The translations under genes and the position numbers were made by a program. A stretch of DNA of 64,000 nt, taken from Streptomyces smaragdinus. Lineage in GTDB: Bacteria > Actinomycetota > Actinomycetes > Streptomycetales > Streptomycetaceae. Below the pieces are notes generated by a model. The model searched no databases, was not told the DNA's origin, and was given only the letters and a program-made list of their open reading frames with translations. This document shows positions 1 through 8,149 of the stretch, piece after piece (positions within the stretch are counted from its first letter, which is position 1; every line of letters begins with the position of its first letter). The DNA is taken from contig NZ_WEGJ01000015.1 in the NCBI RefSeq assembly GCF_009604385.1, positions 60,664-124,663 of the forward strand. Reading direction: 5' to 3'.

Positions 1-299
1 GCGCGTCGGCGCACGGGGTCCTCCTGTGCTGCTCGAGTCGACGCCATCCCGCGGGCTCGTGGTACGAACCCGAGGCGGGTCGCCGGCTGTCCGGTGACGT
101 TCTCCAGAGCCAGCCGCTGACGGGACTGTGGCCAGCGGTTCTCCCCCGATAACCAGCGGAACACCGTGCGTTCGCAGACCACGCCGCGTCGCCCCGTGAG
201 CCGGGCCATGGCGTCGTTGACGAGTTCCGCCAGTTCGACGGCCGTGACCTGATGCCGGTTCATCCAGTCCGCGAGGGTCTGGTTCCTGCTCCGTGCCAT
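1..299 (-). CDS. HTH (XRE/Cro-like) regulator, N-terminal part only
   Basis: The gene starts at an ATG at 299 and runs off the left edge, leaving about 99 codons. The N-terminus looks like a Cro/XRE helix-turn-helix: LADWMNRHQVTAVELAELVN, then a CERTVFRWLSG segment resembling a recognition helix. Leu50 is a TTA codon (taa at 150-152 on the plus strand), so translation should depend on the bldA tRNA. It is divergent from the HATPase and tgm genes at 460-3249. HTH genes of this sort often sit beside ATP-grasp RiPP loci in Streptomyces, so local control of that cluster is the likely job; this is inferred from position. The C-terminal part cannot be judged. Confidence 0.75.
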   Translation of the reverse strand, partial: MARSRNQTLADWMNRHQVTAVELAELVNDAMARLTGRRGVVCERTVFRWLSGENRWPQSRQRLALENVTGQPATRLGFVPRARGMASTRAAQEDPVRRR

Positions 300-459
300 G
301 GGATCACCGTAGGCGCGCGGCGCTCGTCCGCGTGAGTAAAGGAGTGGTCAATTCGTCAGGGTTGGGGCTAGTACGACCTCGGGCTTCGTCATGCACCTGG
401 ACCCCCGGCAGCCGGTTAGTTGGTCGTGAGCACACGCAACACCCCCGAGGGGCAAGACG

Positions 460-873
460 ATGAGCACGACCGCTGCACACGTAGGGCCACAGCGCTATCA
501 GGAGCGCTATCCGGCAACGCCGAAGGCTGCCACGCGGGCGCGGCGGGACATATCGCTGGCCCTGAAGTCCTGGGGGATGCCCCAGCTGATGGACGCCGCC
601 GCGCAGATCATCACGGAGCTGGTGGCCAACGCGGTGGAGCACACCGACACGAACACCGTCGGAGCGTCCGTCGTCCGCACCGGCGAGGTATCCGCACGGA
701 TCGTCGTCACGGACACGTCCCGCACCGGACCCGCCCCCTGCGATCCGCGTGCCGAGGACGAACACGGGCGTGGCCTGATGCTCGTCGCCGCGCTGGCCCA
801 CGACTGGGGCAGCGAGCCGGTGCACGGCGGGAAGCGGGTGTGGGCCGAGCTTCGTGCGGACGGCGAGCAGTGA
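460..873 (+). CDS. Stand-alone HATPase (anti-sigma/RsbW-like) protein of the tgm cluster
   Basis: A 137-residue HATPase_c protein. Visible ATP-binding features are an N-box (E53-L-V-x-N57 with A-V-E-H following), Asp85 in the VTDTS strand, and the G103-R-G-L lid motif. There is no membrane segment or sensor domain, which is typical of the many single-domain GHKL proteins in Streptomyces, usually described as anti-sigma kinases or regulatory proteins. It precedes tgmA by 41 bases on the same strand and may be cotranscribed. A GHKL protein beside an HTH regulator and the RiPP genes suggests a regulatory pair, but partner and signal are unknown. Confidence 0.85.
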   Translation: MSTTAAHVGPQRYQERYPATPKAATRARRDISLALKSWGMPQLMDAAAQIITELVANAVEHTDTNTVGASVVRTGEVSARIVVTDTSRTGPAPCDPRAEDEHGRGLMLVAALAHDWGSEPVHGGKRVWAELRADGEQ

Positions 874-914
874 GAACACCCGGCATCGAGAACAACGAGA
901 ACAAGGAATCAGAC

Positions 915-1142
915 ATGACCACCACCACCCTCATCCCCTTCGGCGCCCGCGCCGAGCGCACCCCTTACACCGTGACCCTGGCGGCGGGCTCGTTCGTGTA
1001 CGACCCGTCCCGGCAGGTCAACACGCTTACCGACGGCTCCGGCGCCCTGTGGAGCCGGTCCGCGAGCCTCGCGGGCAGCTGCACGAACACGAACTGGGAC
1101 AGCAAGAACGACGACACGTCCGACCCGTACCTGATGCGATGA
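915..1142 (+). CDS. tgmA: Predicted ATP-grasp-modified RiPP precursor peptide TgmA
   Basis: A 75-residue precursor. The start at 915 follows a purine-rich aaggaa stretch. The leader has the look of the TgmA family: IPFGAR near residues 7-12, PY at 17-18, YDPSRQ at 29-34 and TDG at 39-41. The C-terminal part (about 55-75) is rich in hydroxyl and acidic residues, with Ser55, Thr57, Thr59 as possible donors and Asp62, Asp66, Asp67, Asp70 as possible acceptors, plus one Cys56 and one Lys64. ATP-grasp enzymes of graspetide systems join such residues into ester or amide macrocycles. Its TGA overlaps the tgmB ATG (cgATGA), so it is translationally coupled to the ligase. The ring pattern and any cleavage site are not predictable here. 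Confidence 0.8.
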   Translation: MTTTTLIPFGARAERTPYTVTLAAGSFVYDPSRQVNTLTDGSGALWSRSASLAGSCTNTNWDSKNDDTSDPYLMR

Positions 1143-2110
1143 CCCAGCAGCCGTGCGGCGACCCGGTGCTGGTCGTCACCAAGGAACTGGACCCCTCGGC
1201 GGACCTGGTGGTAGACGAACTGACGATCCGGCATGTGCCCGTGATGCGGTTCGACATGGGCGACTTCCCCCGGTCCATCAGCCTGTCCGCCGAGCACGCC
1301 GCGGCACCCTGGGCGGGGGTCCTGGCCGACGAGTACCGGTCCGTACGGCTGGAGGAGGTGAGGGCCGTCTACTACAGGCGGCCCCGCCTGCCCGCCGTCC
1401 GCCCGGAGTTGTCCGAGCCCCACCGCACGTGGGCCAACGAGCAGGCACTGGCCGGCCTCCTCGGCACGCTGTACGCACTGCCCGTGACCTGGGTGAACCG
1501 TCCGGACGTGGACGGCATGGCCTCGCACAAACCGGGACAGCTTCCGGTGGCCGCCGCGTACGGGCTGCGTACTCCGCGCTCCCTGATCACCACGGCTCCG
1601 GAGGCGGCCCGGGCGTTCTGTCGTGAGGTGGGTGGCCCGGTGATCTGCAAGCCGCTCATGGGCGGCCCGCTGGAGTATCCGGACGGCCGCCGCACCGGGG
1701 TTCCGACCCATGTGGTCGACCCCGACGCCATCGACGACTCCGTGGCACTCACGGCACATCTGTTTCAGGAGTGGATCGCCAAGAGCCACGAGGTGCGACT
1801 GACCGTCGTGGGCACGGAGATGTTCGCGGCCGAGATCCACGCGGGCAGCGATGCGGCCCGCGTGGACTGGCGCAGCGACTACGACGCCCTCGGCTACGAC
1901 GTGGGCGAAGTGCCGGACGGCGTACGGGCAGGCGTGCTGGGCTGGATGAAGCACTTCCGGCTCAGCTTCGGGGCCTTCGACTTCGCCGTCACCCCTGCCG
2001 GGGACTGGGTGATGTTCGAGTGCAACCCGTCCGGGGAGTGGTCCTGGATCCAGAACAAGACAGGCCTGCCCATCGCCGCGCACATCGCCGACCTACTCGC
2101 CGAGGGATGA
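1139..2110 (+). CDS. tgmB: ATP-grasp ribosomal peptide maturase TgmB
   Basis: A 323-residue ATP-grasp ligase, predicted to activate side-chain carboxylates of TgmA as acyl-phosphates and close ester or amide links. Visible features are a poorly conserved N-terminal domain (about 1-110), the GGPVICKPLMGG segment carrying the ATP-binding lysine, the FQEWI hinge strand, and the metal-binding FECNPSGEW motif at 293-301 (Glu294, Asn296). The length fits the SAV_5884-like TgmB family. The start overlaps the tgmA stop and the end overlaps the tgmC ATG, so the three genes form one tight operon. No protease or exporter lies next to it in the window. Confidence 0.9.
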   Translation: MTQQPCGDPVLVVTKELDPSADLVVDELTIRHVPVMRFDMGDFPRSISLSAEHAAAPWAGVLADEYRSVRLEEVRAVYYRRPRLPAVRPELSEPHRTWANEQALAGLLGTLYALPVTWVNRPDVDGMASHKPGQLPVAAAYGLRTPRSLITTAPEAARAFCREVGGPVICKPLMGGPLEYPDGRRTGVPTHVVDPDAIDDSVALTAHLFQEWIAKSHEVRLTVVGTEMFAAEIHAGSDAARVDWRSDYDALGYDVGEVPDGVRAGVLGWMKHFRLSFGAFDFAVTPAGDWVMFECNPSGEWSWIQNKTGLPIAAHIADLLAEG

Positions 2111-3249
2111 CCATGACGACGTACGACGAAGAACGCGCCACCCGGTTGCGCACGGCACTGGCCGACGTCCTCGAGGCCGGCGGGCGGCTGAGCGACCCGG
2201 CCTGGCGCAAGGCGTTCGAGGCCGTTCCGCGCCACCTGTTCGTACCGGAGTTCTGGACCCTGACCGACGACGGACCCAGGCGAGTGACGGCCGCCGATTC
2301 GGACTGGCTTGAGCTCGTTTACTCGGACGACGCCCTGGCCACCCAGTTCACGGATGGTGTGGCCACCTCGTCGTCGACCGCTCCGAGCTTGATGCTCGCC
2401 ATGCTTCAGGCACTCGATGTCGCTGACGGCCACCGCGTGCTGGAGATCGCGACCGGGACCGGCTACAACGCGGCACTGCTGGTGGAGCGGCTGGGGAGTC
2501 CGCGGGTCGTCACCGTCGAGGTGGACCCCATGCTGGCGGGGCTGGCCAGAACTCGGCTGCGGCACTGCGGATACGACGCTCTTGTCCACGCCGGAGACGG
2601 CCGGGAGGGGTACGTGGATTCGGCGCCGTACGACCGGCTCATCGCCACCTGCGGGTTCCACACGGTCCCGAAGGCCTGGCTGGAGCAGGTGCGGGCCGGC
2701 GGGGTCATCGTGTGCCCCCTCGGGTGGGGGACGGTACGACTCGTCGTCACCAGTAACAGCCATGCCGAGGGGCGGTTCCTTCCAGACCCCTCGTACTTCA
2801 TGGCCGTCCGCGACACCGACACCACCGGCACCCCGGCCCACCCGGGCAGGCCGGCGGCGATCAGCGACAGGTCCACCGACCTGGATCTGACCGTCGTCGC
2901 CGAGGACGAGACGTTCCGCTTCGTACTCTCGCTGGTCGTGCCGGACACCGTTTTCGCTTCGGAGAGCGACGGTGACGACCGGGTGACGGCCGTGGAGCTG
3001 TGGGGCGCCGGCGGGGCCTGGGCGCGGGCTGAGGGCGACAGGGCTCGGCAGGCAGGGCCCCAGGCCCTGTGGGACGCGGTGGAGGCCGCACATCGGTGGT
3101 ACGAAGCCCACGGCCGCCCCGGTCGCGAGCGCTTCGGGGTCACCGTGACGGCCGGGGAGCAGAGCGTCTGGCTCGACTCACCCGACCGTCCGGTGCCCGG
3201 CGCCGGCCGCATCACGCCAGCGCCGCCGCCAGGAAGGCGAACGCCGTGA
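2107..3249 (+). CDS. tgmC: ATP-grasp-system methyltransferase TgmC (PIMT-like)
   Basis: A 380-residue SAM-dependent methyltransferase of the protein-L-isoaspartate O-methyltransferase type. HLFVPEFW and SSSTAPSLMLAML match the substrate region of PIMT enzymes, and VLEIATGTG at 111-119 is the SAM loop; the roughly 200-residue C-terminal extension is characteristic of the RiPP-associated form. In the related fuscimiditide pathway a PIMT-like enzyme methylates a core Asp that then cyclises to aspartimide, so the same role on TgmA is a fair inference. The start at 2107 overlaps the tgmB stop; 2113 is an alternative ATG. The 3' end overlaps the convergent DUF1772-like gene by 38 bases. Confidence 0.88.
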   Translation: MTMTTYDEERATRLRTALADVLEAGGRLSDPAWRKAFEAVPRHLFVPEFWTLTDDGPRRVTAADSDWLELVYSDDALATQFTDGVATSSSTAPSLMLAMLQALDVADGHRVLEIATGTGYNAALLVERLGSPRVVTVEVDPMLAGLARTRLRHCGYDALVHAGDGREGYVDSAPYDRLIATCGFHTVPKAWLEQVRAGGVIVCPLGWGTVRLVVTSNSHAEGRFLPDPSYFMAVRDTDTTGTPAHPGRPAAISDRSTDLDLTVVAEDETFRFVLSLVVPDTVFASESDGDDRVTAVELWGAGGAWARAEGDRARQAGPQALWDAVEAAHRWYEAHGRPGRERFGVTVTAGEQSVWLDSPDRPVPGAGRITPAPPPGRRTP

Positions 3250-3652
3250 CTATGACCGCGACGCGGACGTAGTGGTAGCGGTCCCAGCGGTTCGACTGTT
3301 CCTTCCAGTCCGCCGGGCGGGTCTCCGGGGTCCAGGTCTTGCCGCGGTTGTTGATCGGGACCAGGAGTGCGATCGACATGATCACGCTGAGCAGGAGCAG
3401 GGCGCCCGAGGTGATGACCAGGGGGGTGGACTCGTCGGTGGCGATGGCCCAGATCGTCACCAGGACGAGTGAGCCGATGTACCAGAACGGCATCAGCGCG
3501 CCCAGCATCCGGCCGCCGTGGGAGCGGGCCATCTGGTCGCTGTCCTCGGGGAGGGCGTTGAAGATGCGGTTCATGACGAAGGCGACCGAGAACTCCACGC
3601 CGACCATGACGCCGACGATCACGGTGGTGGAGACCTGGAGTGCGGTGAGCAT
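3212..3652 (-). CDS. DUF1772-like four-helix membrane protein
   Basis: A 146-residue integral membrane protein with four hydrophobic segments (about 4-26, 50-70, 75-98 and 125-145) and internal NRIFNALPED and RPADWKEQSNRWDRYHYVR loops typical of DUF1772/anthrone-oxygenase-like proteins. Biochemical role is unknown for most members. The start at MLTALQV (3652) is preceded by a ggagggatccc stretch. It is transcribed divergently from the TetR gene at 3750 across a 97-base gap containing two identical-type palindromes, which strongly suggests repression by that TetR. The 3' end overlaps tgmC tail to tail. Confidence 0.75.
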   Translation of the reverse strand: MLTALQVSTTVIVGVMVGVEFSVAFVMNRIFNALPEDSDQMARSHGGRMLGALMPFWYIGSLVLVTIWAIATDESTPLVITSGALLLLSVIMSIALLVPINNRGKTWTPETRPADWKEQSNRWDRYHYVRVAVIVTAFAFLAAALA

Positions 3653-3675
3653 GGGGGATCCCTCCTGAAGGGAAT

Positions 3676-3739
3676 CTAGCGCTGCTAGGTGATGAGGCAA
3701 CGCTAGACCTACTGATGCTTGATTGTCTAGCGGTGCTAG
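3676..3739. promoter_or_regulatory. Pair of TetR-type operators CTAGC-N3-GCTAG
   Basis: Two 13-base palindromes, CTAGCGCTGCTAG at 3676-3688 and CTAGCGGTGCTAG at 3727-3739, lie 51 bases apart between the divergent DUF1772-like and tetR genes, with one further GCTAG half-site at 3702-3706. The second ends 10 bases before the tetR ATG, so binding there would block tetR itself. The sites are seen directly; assignment to the adjacent TetR protein is inferred from position and the usual autoregulation of this family. Confidence 0.75.
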
Positions 3740-3749
3740 GATTTGCAGC

Positions 3750-4328
3750 ATGTCGGTTCAGGAACGCAAGGAGCGGGAGCGCGCCGGACGCGAGCGCCTC
3801 ATCGTGGCGACGGCGCGCGAGATCGCCGAGCAGCAGGGCTGGGACGCCGTGACCACGCGGAAGCTCGCCGAGCGGATCGAGTACAGCCAGCCCGTCCTCT
3901 ACAGCCACTTCCGGGGTAAGCGGGAGATCGTCGGCGCGGTCGCGCTTCAGGGCGCCGGTGAGATGGCCGTGGCGATGCGGGCGGCCACCGCCGGTGTGGA
4001 CGGGAGGCGGGAGAAGGTCACCGCCCTTGCCCGGGCCTACCTCGACTTCGCGCGGGCGAATCCCGCCGTGTACGACGCGCTGTTCCAGATGGACAACGGT
4101 CTGCCGTACGCCCGGGAGGACACCCCGGAGCCGTTGAAGGACGCCTTCGCGGCGCTGATGGAGACCCTCGGCGGGGTCGCGGGGGAGGGTGTCCATCCGG
4201 CGCTCTTCACGGAGGTCTTCTGGGCGGCCCTGCACGGGCTGGCGACGCTGGGGCGGGCCGGGCGGCTGCCGGCGGAGGACGACGAGCGGCGGGTGGAGGT
4301 GGTGGTGGAGCGGCTCGCGGTGCTGTGA
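3750..4328 (+). CDS. TetR-family repressor of the adjacent membrane protein
   Basis: A 192-residue TetR regulator. The N-terminal DNA-binding domain is clear: ERLIVATAREIAEQQGWDAV, then TTRKLAERIEYSQPVLYSHF, the recognition helix region. The C-terminal effector domain (about 75-192) has a helical WHG-like fold with FARANPAVYDALF. The ATG at 3750 is chosen because it begins the conserved part and because the upstream operator would otherwise lie inside the gene; there is no strong ribosome site, so a leaderless transcript is possible. It probably represses itself and the divergent DUF1772-like gene. The ligand is unknown. Confidence 0.88.
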   Translation: MSVQERKERERAGRERLIVATAREIAEQQGWDAVTTRKLAERIEYSQPVLYSHFRGKREIVGAVALQGAGEMAVAMRAATAGVDGRREKVTALARAYLDFARANPAVYDALFQMDNGLPYAREDTPEPLKDAFAALMETLGGVAGEGVHPALFTEVFWAALHGLATLGRAGRLPAEDDERRVEVVVERLAVL

Positions 4329-4379
4329 GGGTCACATCAGCCCGTACACAGACGTCAAACCCGCCCCCGTACATGACAA

Positions 4380-4410
4380 AGGGAGTCCGGCCGCGACGGC
4401 TGAACTCCCT
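4380..4410 (-). terminator. Terminator after tRNA-Ser(GCU)
   Basis: A 7-bp stem AGGGAGT/ACTCCCT (4380-4386 with 4404-4410) is followed on the minus strand by TTTGT. It lies 8 bases past the encoded CCA of the tRNA and would also stop tetR transcripts from the left. Confidence 0.6.
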
Positions 4411-4418
4411 GGTCAAGG

Positions 4419-4512
4419 TGGCGGAGGCGGAGGGATTTGAACCCTCGATGGACGGTAAAGCCCAAACCGCATTAGCAGTGCGGCGCCATAGACCGGACTA
4501 GGCGACGCCTCC
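4419..4512 (-). tRNA. tRNA-Ser (anticodon GCU)
   Basis: A 94-base class II tRNA. The acceptor stem GGAGGCG (4506-4512) pairs with CGCCTCC (4423-4429), the anticodon loop CTGCTAA gives GCU (reads AGC/AGU), there is a long variable arm, and the T arm reads GGGTTCAAATCCC. The CCA end is encoded at 4419-4421. Confidence 0.97.
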
Positions 4513-4632
4513 AGCACGCCACCGTGCCCGCCCGCAGGCGATCAGGTGGTGTGAGCAGATGATGGCACAGCCCGAGGGGCTGTCACCAATCGCCCCTACC
4601 GTACCCGGCGGGAGGCCGCCGGGGCAAAGCCC

Positions 4633-5520
4633 TTAACCCTCCGAGCCGCCGCCCGTCAGCTCCAGCACCGACGCCAGCCGCCGCCACTCCTCGCGCGGCA
4701 GGTCCCTGGCCGGCGTCGCCGTGACCACCTGCAGGGCGAGGTGGTCCGCGCCCGCCTGGAAGAACGTCTGGGCGCGGGCGCGGATCGACTCCGGGGTCCC
4801 CAGGGCGAAGACGGAGTCGATCAGGCGGTTGCTGCCGTGCGCCGCGAAGTCGTCGTCCGTGAAGCCCAGGCGGCGCAGGTTGTCGGTGTAGTTCGGCAGG
4901 CTCAGGTAGTAGCGGAGGTACGCGCGGGCCGTCGCCCGGGCCTCGGTGAGGTCGGAGGACATGACGACCTTCAGCTCCGGCGCCAGCAGCGGGCCCTCGC
5001 CCAGCTGCTTGCGGGCGTCCGCCACGTACTCCGGCGTGACCAGATACGGATGCGCCCCCGCCGCCCGCTCGCGCGCCAGGCGCAGCATGCGCGGGCCGAG
5101 CGCCGCCAGCACCCTGCCCTCGGGCGGGACCGGCAGGGCGGCGTCGTCGAGCGCCGTCAGGTACGCCGTCATCGCCGCGTACGGGCGGTTGTACGCGGAG
5201 GCCAGGGGGGCGTGGCTGACGCCCAGGCCCAGGGTGAAGCGGCCGGCGTGTTCGGCGTTCACCGCGTCGTACTGGGCGGCCACCGCCGGTGCCTCGTGCT
5301 GCCAGATGCTGAGGATGCCCGTCGCCACCCGGATCCGGCCGGTCGCCGCGAGGATCCGCGCGGCGTGCTCGACGCCGGGGCTGCCGCCCAGCCAGAGGGT
5401 GCCGTAGCCGAGTTCCTCCAGCTCGGCGGCGGTCTCGGCGATCTCGCCGCGGCGGGCGGGGTCGTCCTGGCGGAGGGCACTGCTCCAGAGGCCGATGCGG
5501 CCGAAACGCTGATGGTTCAT
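4633..5520 (-). CDS. LLM-class F420-dependent oxidoreductase
   Basis: A 295-residue luciferase-like monooxygenase/F420 oxidoreductase with a TIM-barrel fold. Visible family features are GRIGLWSSALR at the N-terminus, ELEELGYGTLWLGG, IRVATGILSIW, and RFTLGLGVSHAPL, which forms part of the cofactor pocket. It most resembles the TIGR03620-type subfamily found widely in actinobacteria, for which substrates are mostly unknown. The start at MNHQRFGR (5520) is chosen because homology begins there; a 10-base palindrome TGTACGTACA abuts it (5520-5529) and may be a regulator site. It is divergent from a TetR gene 222 bases away, a possible regulator. Confidence 0.85.
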   Translation of the reverse strand: MNHQRFGRIGLWSSALRQDDPARRGEIAETAAELEELGYGTLWLGGSPGVEHAARILAATGRIRVATGILSIWQHEAPAVAAQYDAVNAEHAGRFTLGLGVSHAPLASAYNRPYAAMTAYLTALDDAALPVPPEGRVLAALGPRMLRLARERAAGAHPYLVTPEYVADARKQLGEGPLLAPELKVVMSSDLTEARATARAYLRYYLSLPNYTDNLRRLGFTDDDFAAHGSNRLIDSVFALGTPESIRARAQTFFQAGADHLALQVVTATPARDLPREEWRRLASVLELTGGGSEG

Positions 5521-5742
5521 GTACGTACAACCGATCGAGAGGGGGTCGTTGTTCCAGCGGCACGCGGTCAAGCGGCCCAGAACCCGTCAGCCGTTCGGGC
5601 AGGGTTCCCGATCCCCGCCCCCAACAGGGGTTATCGACCGCAGGGCGGGCATAGCATCAGGTACGGGGGACGGGTCGCCGCATCGGGCGTACCCGGCCGA
5701 GGACTTGGCTCCATCCCGAGCTCCACCCCGAGGAGGCGCACC

Positions 5743-6486
5743 ATGGCGTCCGACCGCCGTTCGGCCCGCGACGCCCGTTCGAGCGTCTGGCTCAGCGACC
5801 GGCCCGCGCCCGCCGCCGGGAAGGAGCAGCCGCACGGTCTGCGGCTGGACAAGATCGTGGACGCCACGGTGCGGCTGCTGGACTCCGAGGGTCTGGCGAA
5901 GGTGTCGATGCGGCGGCTGGCGGCGGAGCTCGGCGTGACGGCGATGTCCGTGTACTGGTACGTGGACACCAAGGACGATCTGCTCGAGATGGCCCTGGAC
6001 CAGGTGCACGAGGAGATCGGGCTGCCGGACGAGGCGGCGGACTGGCGGGCGGCGCTGCGGGAGCTGGCGTGCGAGCACCGGGGGATGCTGGTCCGGCATC
6101 CGTGGGTGTCGCCGCTGGCGGGCGAGTTTCTGAACGTGGGGCCGCGGGCGCTGGCGTTCGCCGACCGGGCGCAGCGGGCGATCCGCGGGTCGGGGCTGCC
6201 GGACGGGTCGTGGATGGGGGCGCTGGCGCTGGTGTTCCAGTTCACGTACGGGTTCGGGACGGTCGAGGGCCGGTGGCGGGAGCGGTGCCGGACGTCGGGG
6301 GTGAGCGAGGACGCGTTCTACGGCGAGGTGATGGGGCGGCTGGCGCGGCGGCCGGAGTACGCGGAGTCGCTGGCCACGGTGCGGGCGCGGGGGGAGCGGA
6401 CGGTGGCGGCGATGCGGGAGCGGGACTTCGAGTTCGCGCTGGACTGCGTGATCGCGGGGATCACGGCGATGCGGGAGGCGGTGTGA
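5743..6486 (+). CDS. TetR-family regulator with TetR-class C-terminal domain
   Basis: A 247-residue TetR regulator with a roughly 40-residue basic N-terminal extension before the helix-turn-helix (KIVDATVRLLDSEGLAKVSM, then RRLAAELGVTAMSVYWYV). The C-terminal half, with VRHPWVSPLAG and HRGMLVRHP, resembles the TetR_C domain of tetracycline-repressor-like proteins. The ATG at 5743 has a good aggagg site 8 bases upstream. It is divergent from the F420-type oxidoreductase and its 3' end overlaps the histidine-kinase gene by 26 bases on the opposite strand. Ligand and targets are not known. Confidence 0.88.
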   Translation: MASDRRSARDARSSVWLSDRPAPAAGKEQPHGLRLDKIVDATVRLLDSEGLAKVSMRRLAAELGVTAMSVYWYVDTKDDLLEMALDQVHEEIGLPDEAADWRAALRELACEHRGMLVRHPWVSPLAGEFLNVGPRALAFADRAQRAIRGSGLPDGSWMGALALVFQFTYGFGTVEGRWRERCRTSGVSEDAFYGEVMGRLARRPEYAESLATVRARGERTVAAMRERDFEFALDCVIAGITAMREAV

Positions 6487-8038
6487 TGTCCACCCGGTCC
6501 TTCGCCGTCAGCAGACCGTCCGTGAAGCAGAGGCGGTACGCGCGGTCCAGGGACCAGGCGCCGATCCGGTAGAAGCGGCACTCGTCGGTGCCGGGCGGGT
6601 CCGCGGGGGCGCCGGCGGGGCGTTCGTCGTCGTCGGCCTGGTACGCGGGCAGCCTCCCGGCCACGGACGTCTCGCTCTGGCCCACCCGCAGCTCCCCGTA
6701 CACCTGGGCGTCGAGGACCGAGCGGTACGAGGTGTACGTGTTGAAGCCGAACATCGTCACCCCCAGCACCCCTGCCGCCACCACCGGCACCCAAATGGCG
6801 TCGAGCATGCTCCGCCGCACCTTCCGCCGCGCCCGCTCCAGGGCCTCCCGCGACCGCCGCTCCCCCGGCGGTGTCGCCGCCGCCCCCGCCGCGAGCGGCA
6901 GCCGGGCGGTGACCGCGAAGCCGCCGTCCACAGGGTGTGCGTGGAGCCGCCCGCCCGCGAGCCGGACCCGTTCGTCGAGCCCGACGAGGCCGTGACCGGA
7001 CCCCGACCCGGGCAGCGGACCGGCCGGGGGAGCGTCGTTGGCCACGGTGACCACCGCCTCTCCCTCCGCGAGGCCCAGCGTCACCCGTACCGCCGCCCCC
7101 GGCGCGTACTTCGTCGCGTTGGTCAGCCCCTCCTGGACCACGCGGTACACCGCCCGGTCGGCCATCGGCGGCAGCGGCTCACCGAACGCCCCGGTCAGGG
7201 TCACCGCCATCCCGGAGGCCCGCGCCCGCTCCACCACGTCGGCCGGGGTGTCCCCCGCCGGCAGCACCGGCGGGCCCTCGCTGTCCTCCCGCAGCACCCC
7301 GATGATCTCCCGCAGCCGCTCGGTCGCGGCGGCGGCCGACGACCGCAGCTCCCCGGCGGCCTCCCGGGCCGGAACGGACAGCCCCGCGTCCACCTGCAGC
7401 GCCCCCGCCCGCAGCGCGATCAGGCTGAGCTCGTGGCCGAGGGAGTCATGCATGTCCCCCGCGATCCGTGACCGTTCCTTGAGCCGCTCCCGGTCCCCGA
7501 TCAGCTCCTGCTCCCGCTCCAGCCGCTCGGCGAGCTCCCATCCCGTACGGACCAGCTCGTCGTGCTGCCGTACGTACCGCCCCGCCAGCCACGGCAGCAG
7601 GATCGTCACCAGCGCGGTGGCGACCACGGTGAACCAGCCCGACACCGTAGCCGCGGGGACGATCCCGACCAGCACCAGCCCCGCCAGACACACCCCGCCG
7701 AAGAACAGCAGCCCGGTACCGCGGGCGGCGGCACGGCGGCCGAGGAGGAACGCCAGCACAATCTGGGCGATCGCGAAGTTGTTGGTGAACAGCTCCGGCG
7801 TCGCCGCCAGCCCCAGCCCCGCCGGCACCGCGGCGGCCAGCACCGGCAGCCGCCTGCTCACGGCGACGGCCAGCGCGAGCAGGGGCACGGCGGCCCACTG
7901 CACCCACACGAGCGGCAGGCCGGCGGGCTGCCCCCGCCCCGGCAGGTCGTCGGCGAAGAGGGGCGCGAGGATCGCGCACCACAGCAGCACGTCGGCCGTC
8001 ACCGGCGACGACAGCAACCGCCGCAACATCGAACGCAT
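6461..8038 (-). CDS. Sensor histidine kinase with unusual C-terminal membrane extension
   Basis: A 525-residue NarL-partner (HisKA_3) kinase. Residues 1-155 carry several hydrophobic helices without a large extracellular loop; the dimerisation motif GDMHDSLGHE puts the phospho-accepting His at 197; the GHKL domain follows, with a QEGLTNATKYAP N-box and GHGLVGLDERV lid. After the usual end there are about 120 more residues with one hydrophobic helix (about 425-448) and a C-terminal segment containing DECRFYRIGAWSLDRAYRLC, which should lie outside the cell. The matching response regulator is 3 kb away at 11079, with an ABC transporter and LCP gene between them. The start at 8038 is one of two close ATGs. 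Confidence 0.88.
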   Translation of the reverse strand: MRSMLRRLLSSPVTADVLLWCAILAPLFADDLPGRGQPAGLPLVWVQWAAVPLLALAVAVSRRLPVLAAAVPAGLGLAATPELFTNNFAIAQIVLAFLLGRRAAARGTGLLFFGGVCLAGLVLVGIVPAATVSGWFTVVATALVTILLPWLAGRYVRQHDELVRTGWELAERLEREQELIGDRERLKERSRIAGDMHDSLGHELSLIALRAGALQVDAGLSVPAREAAGELRSSAAAATERLREIIGVLREDSEGPPVLPAGDTPADVVERARASGMAVTLTGAFGEPLPPMADRAVYRVVQEGLTNATKYAPGAAVRVTLGLAEGEAVVTVANDAPPAGPLPGSGSGHGLVGLDERVRLAGGRLHAHPVDGGFAVTARLPLAAGAAATPPGERRSREALERARRKVRRSMLDAIWVPVVAAGVLGVTMFGFNTYTSYRSVLDAQVYGELRVGQSETSVAGRLPAYQADDDERPAGAPADPPGTDECRFYRIGAWSLDRAYRLCFTDGLLTAKDRVDITPPPASP

Positions 8039-8149
8039 GCCCGTCACGCTAGCCCGGACAGCGGACCACAACACCTGACGAAAGTAAGTACGACCCGCTG
8101 CCGATCGTGCACGGCCGCGAGCGCCCCCGGTTTCCTACCGTCGGAGCCC

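Noticed and set aside
304..459. A gene in the gap between the HTH and HATPase genes
   Set aside because: Open frames exist but without ribosome sites, and the divergent promoters must lie here.
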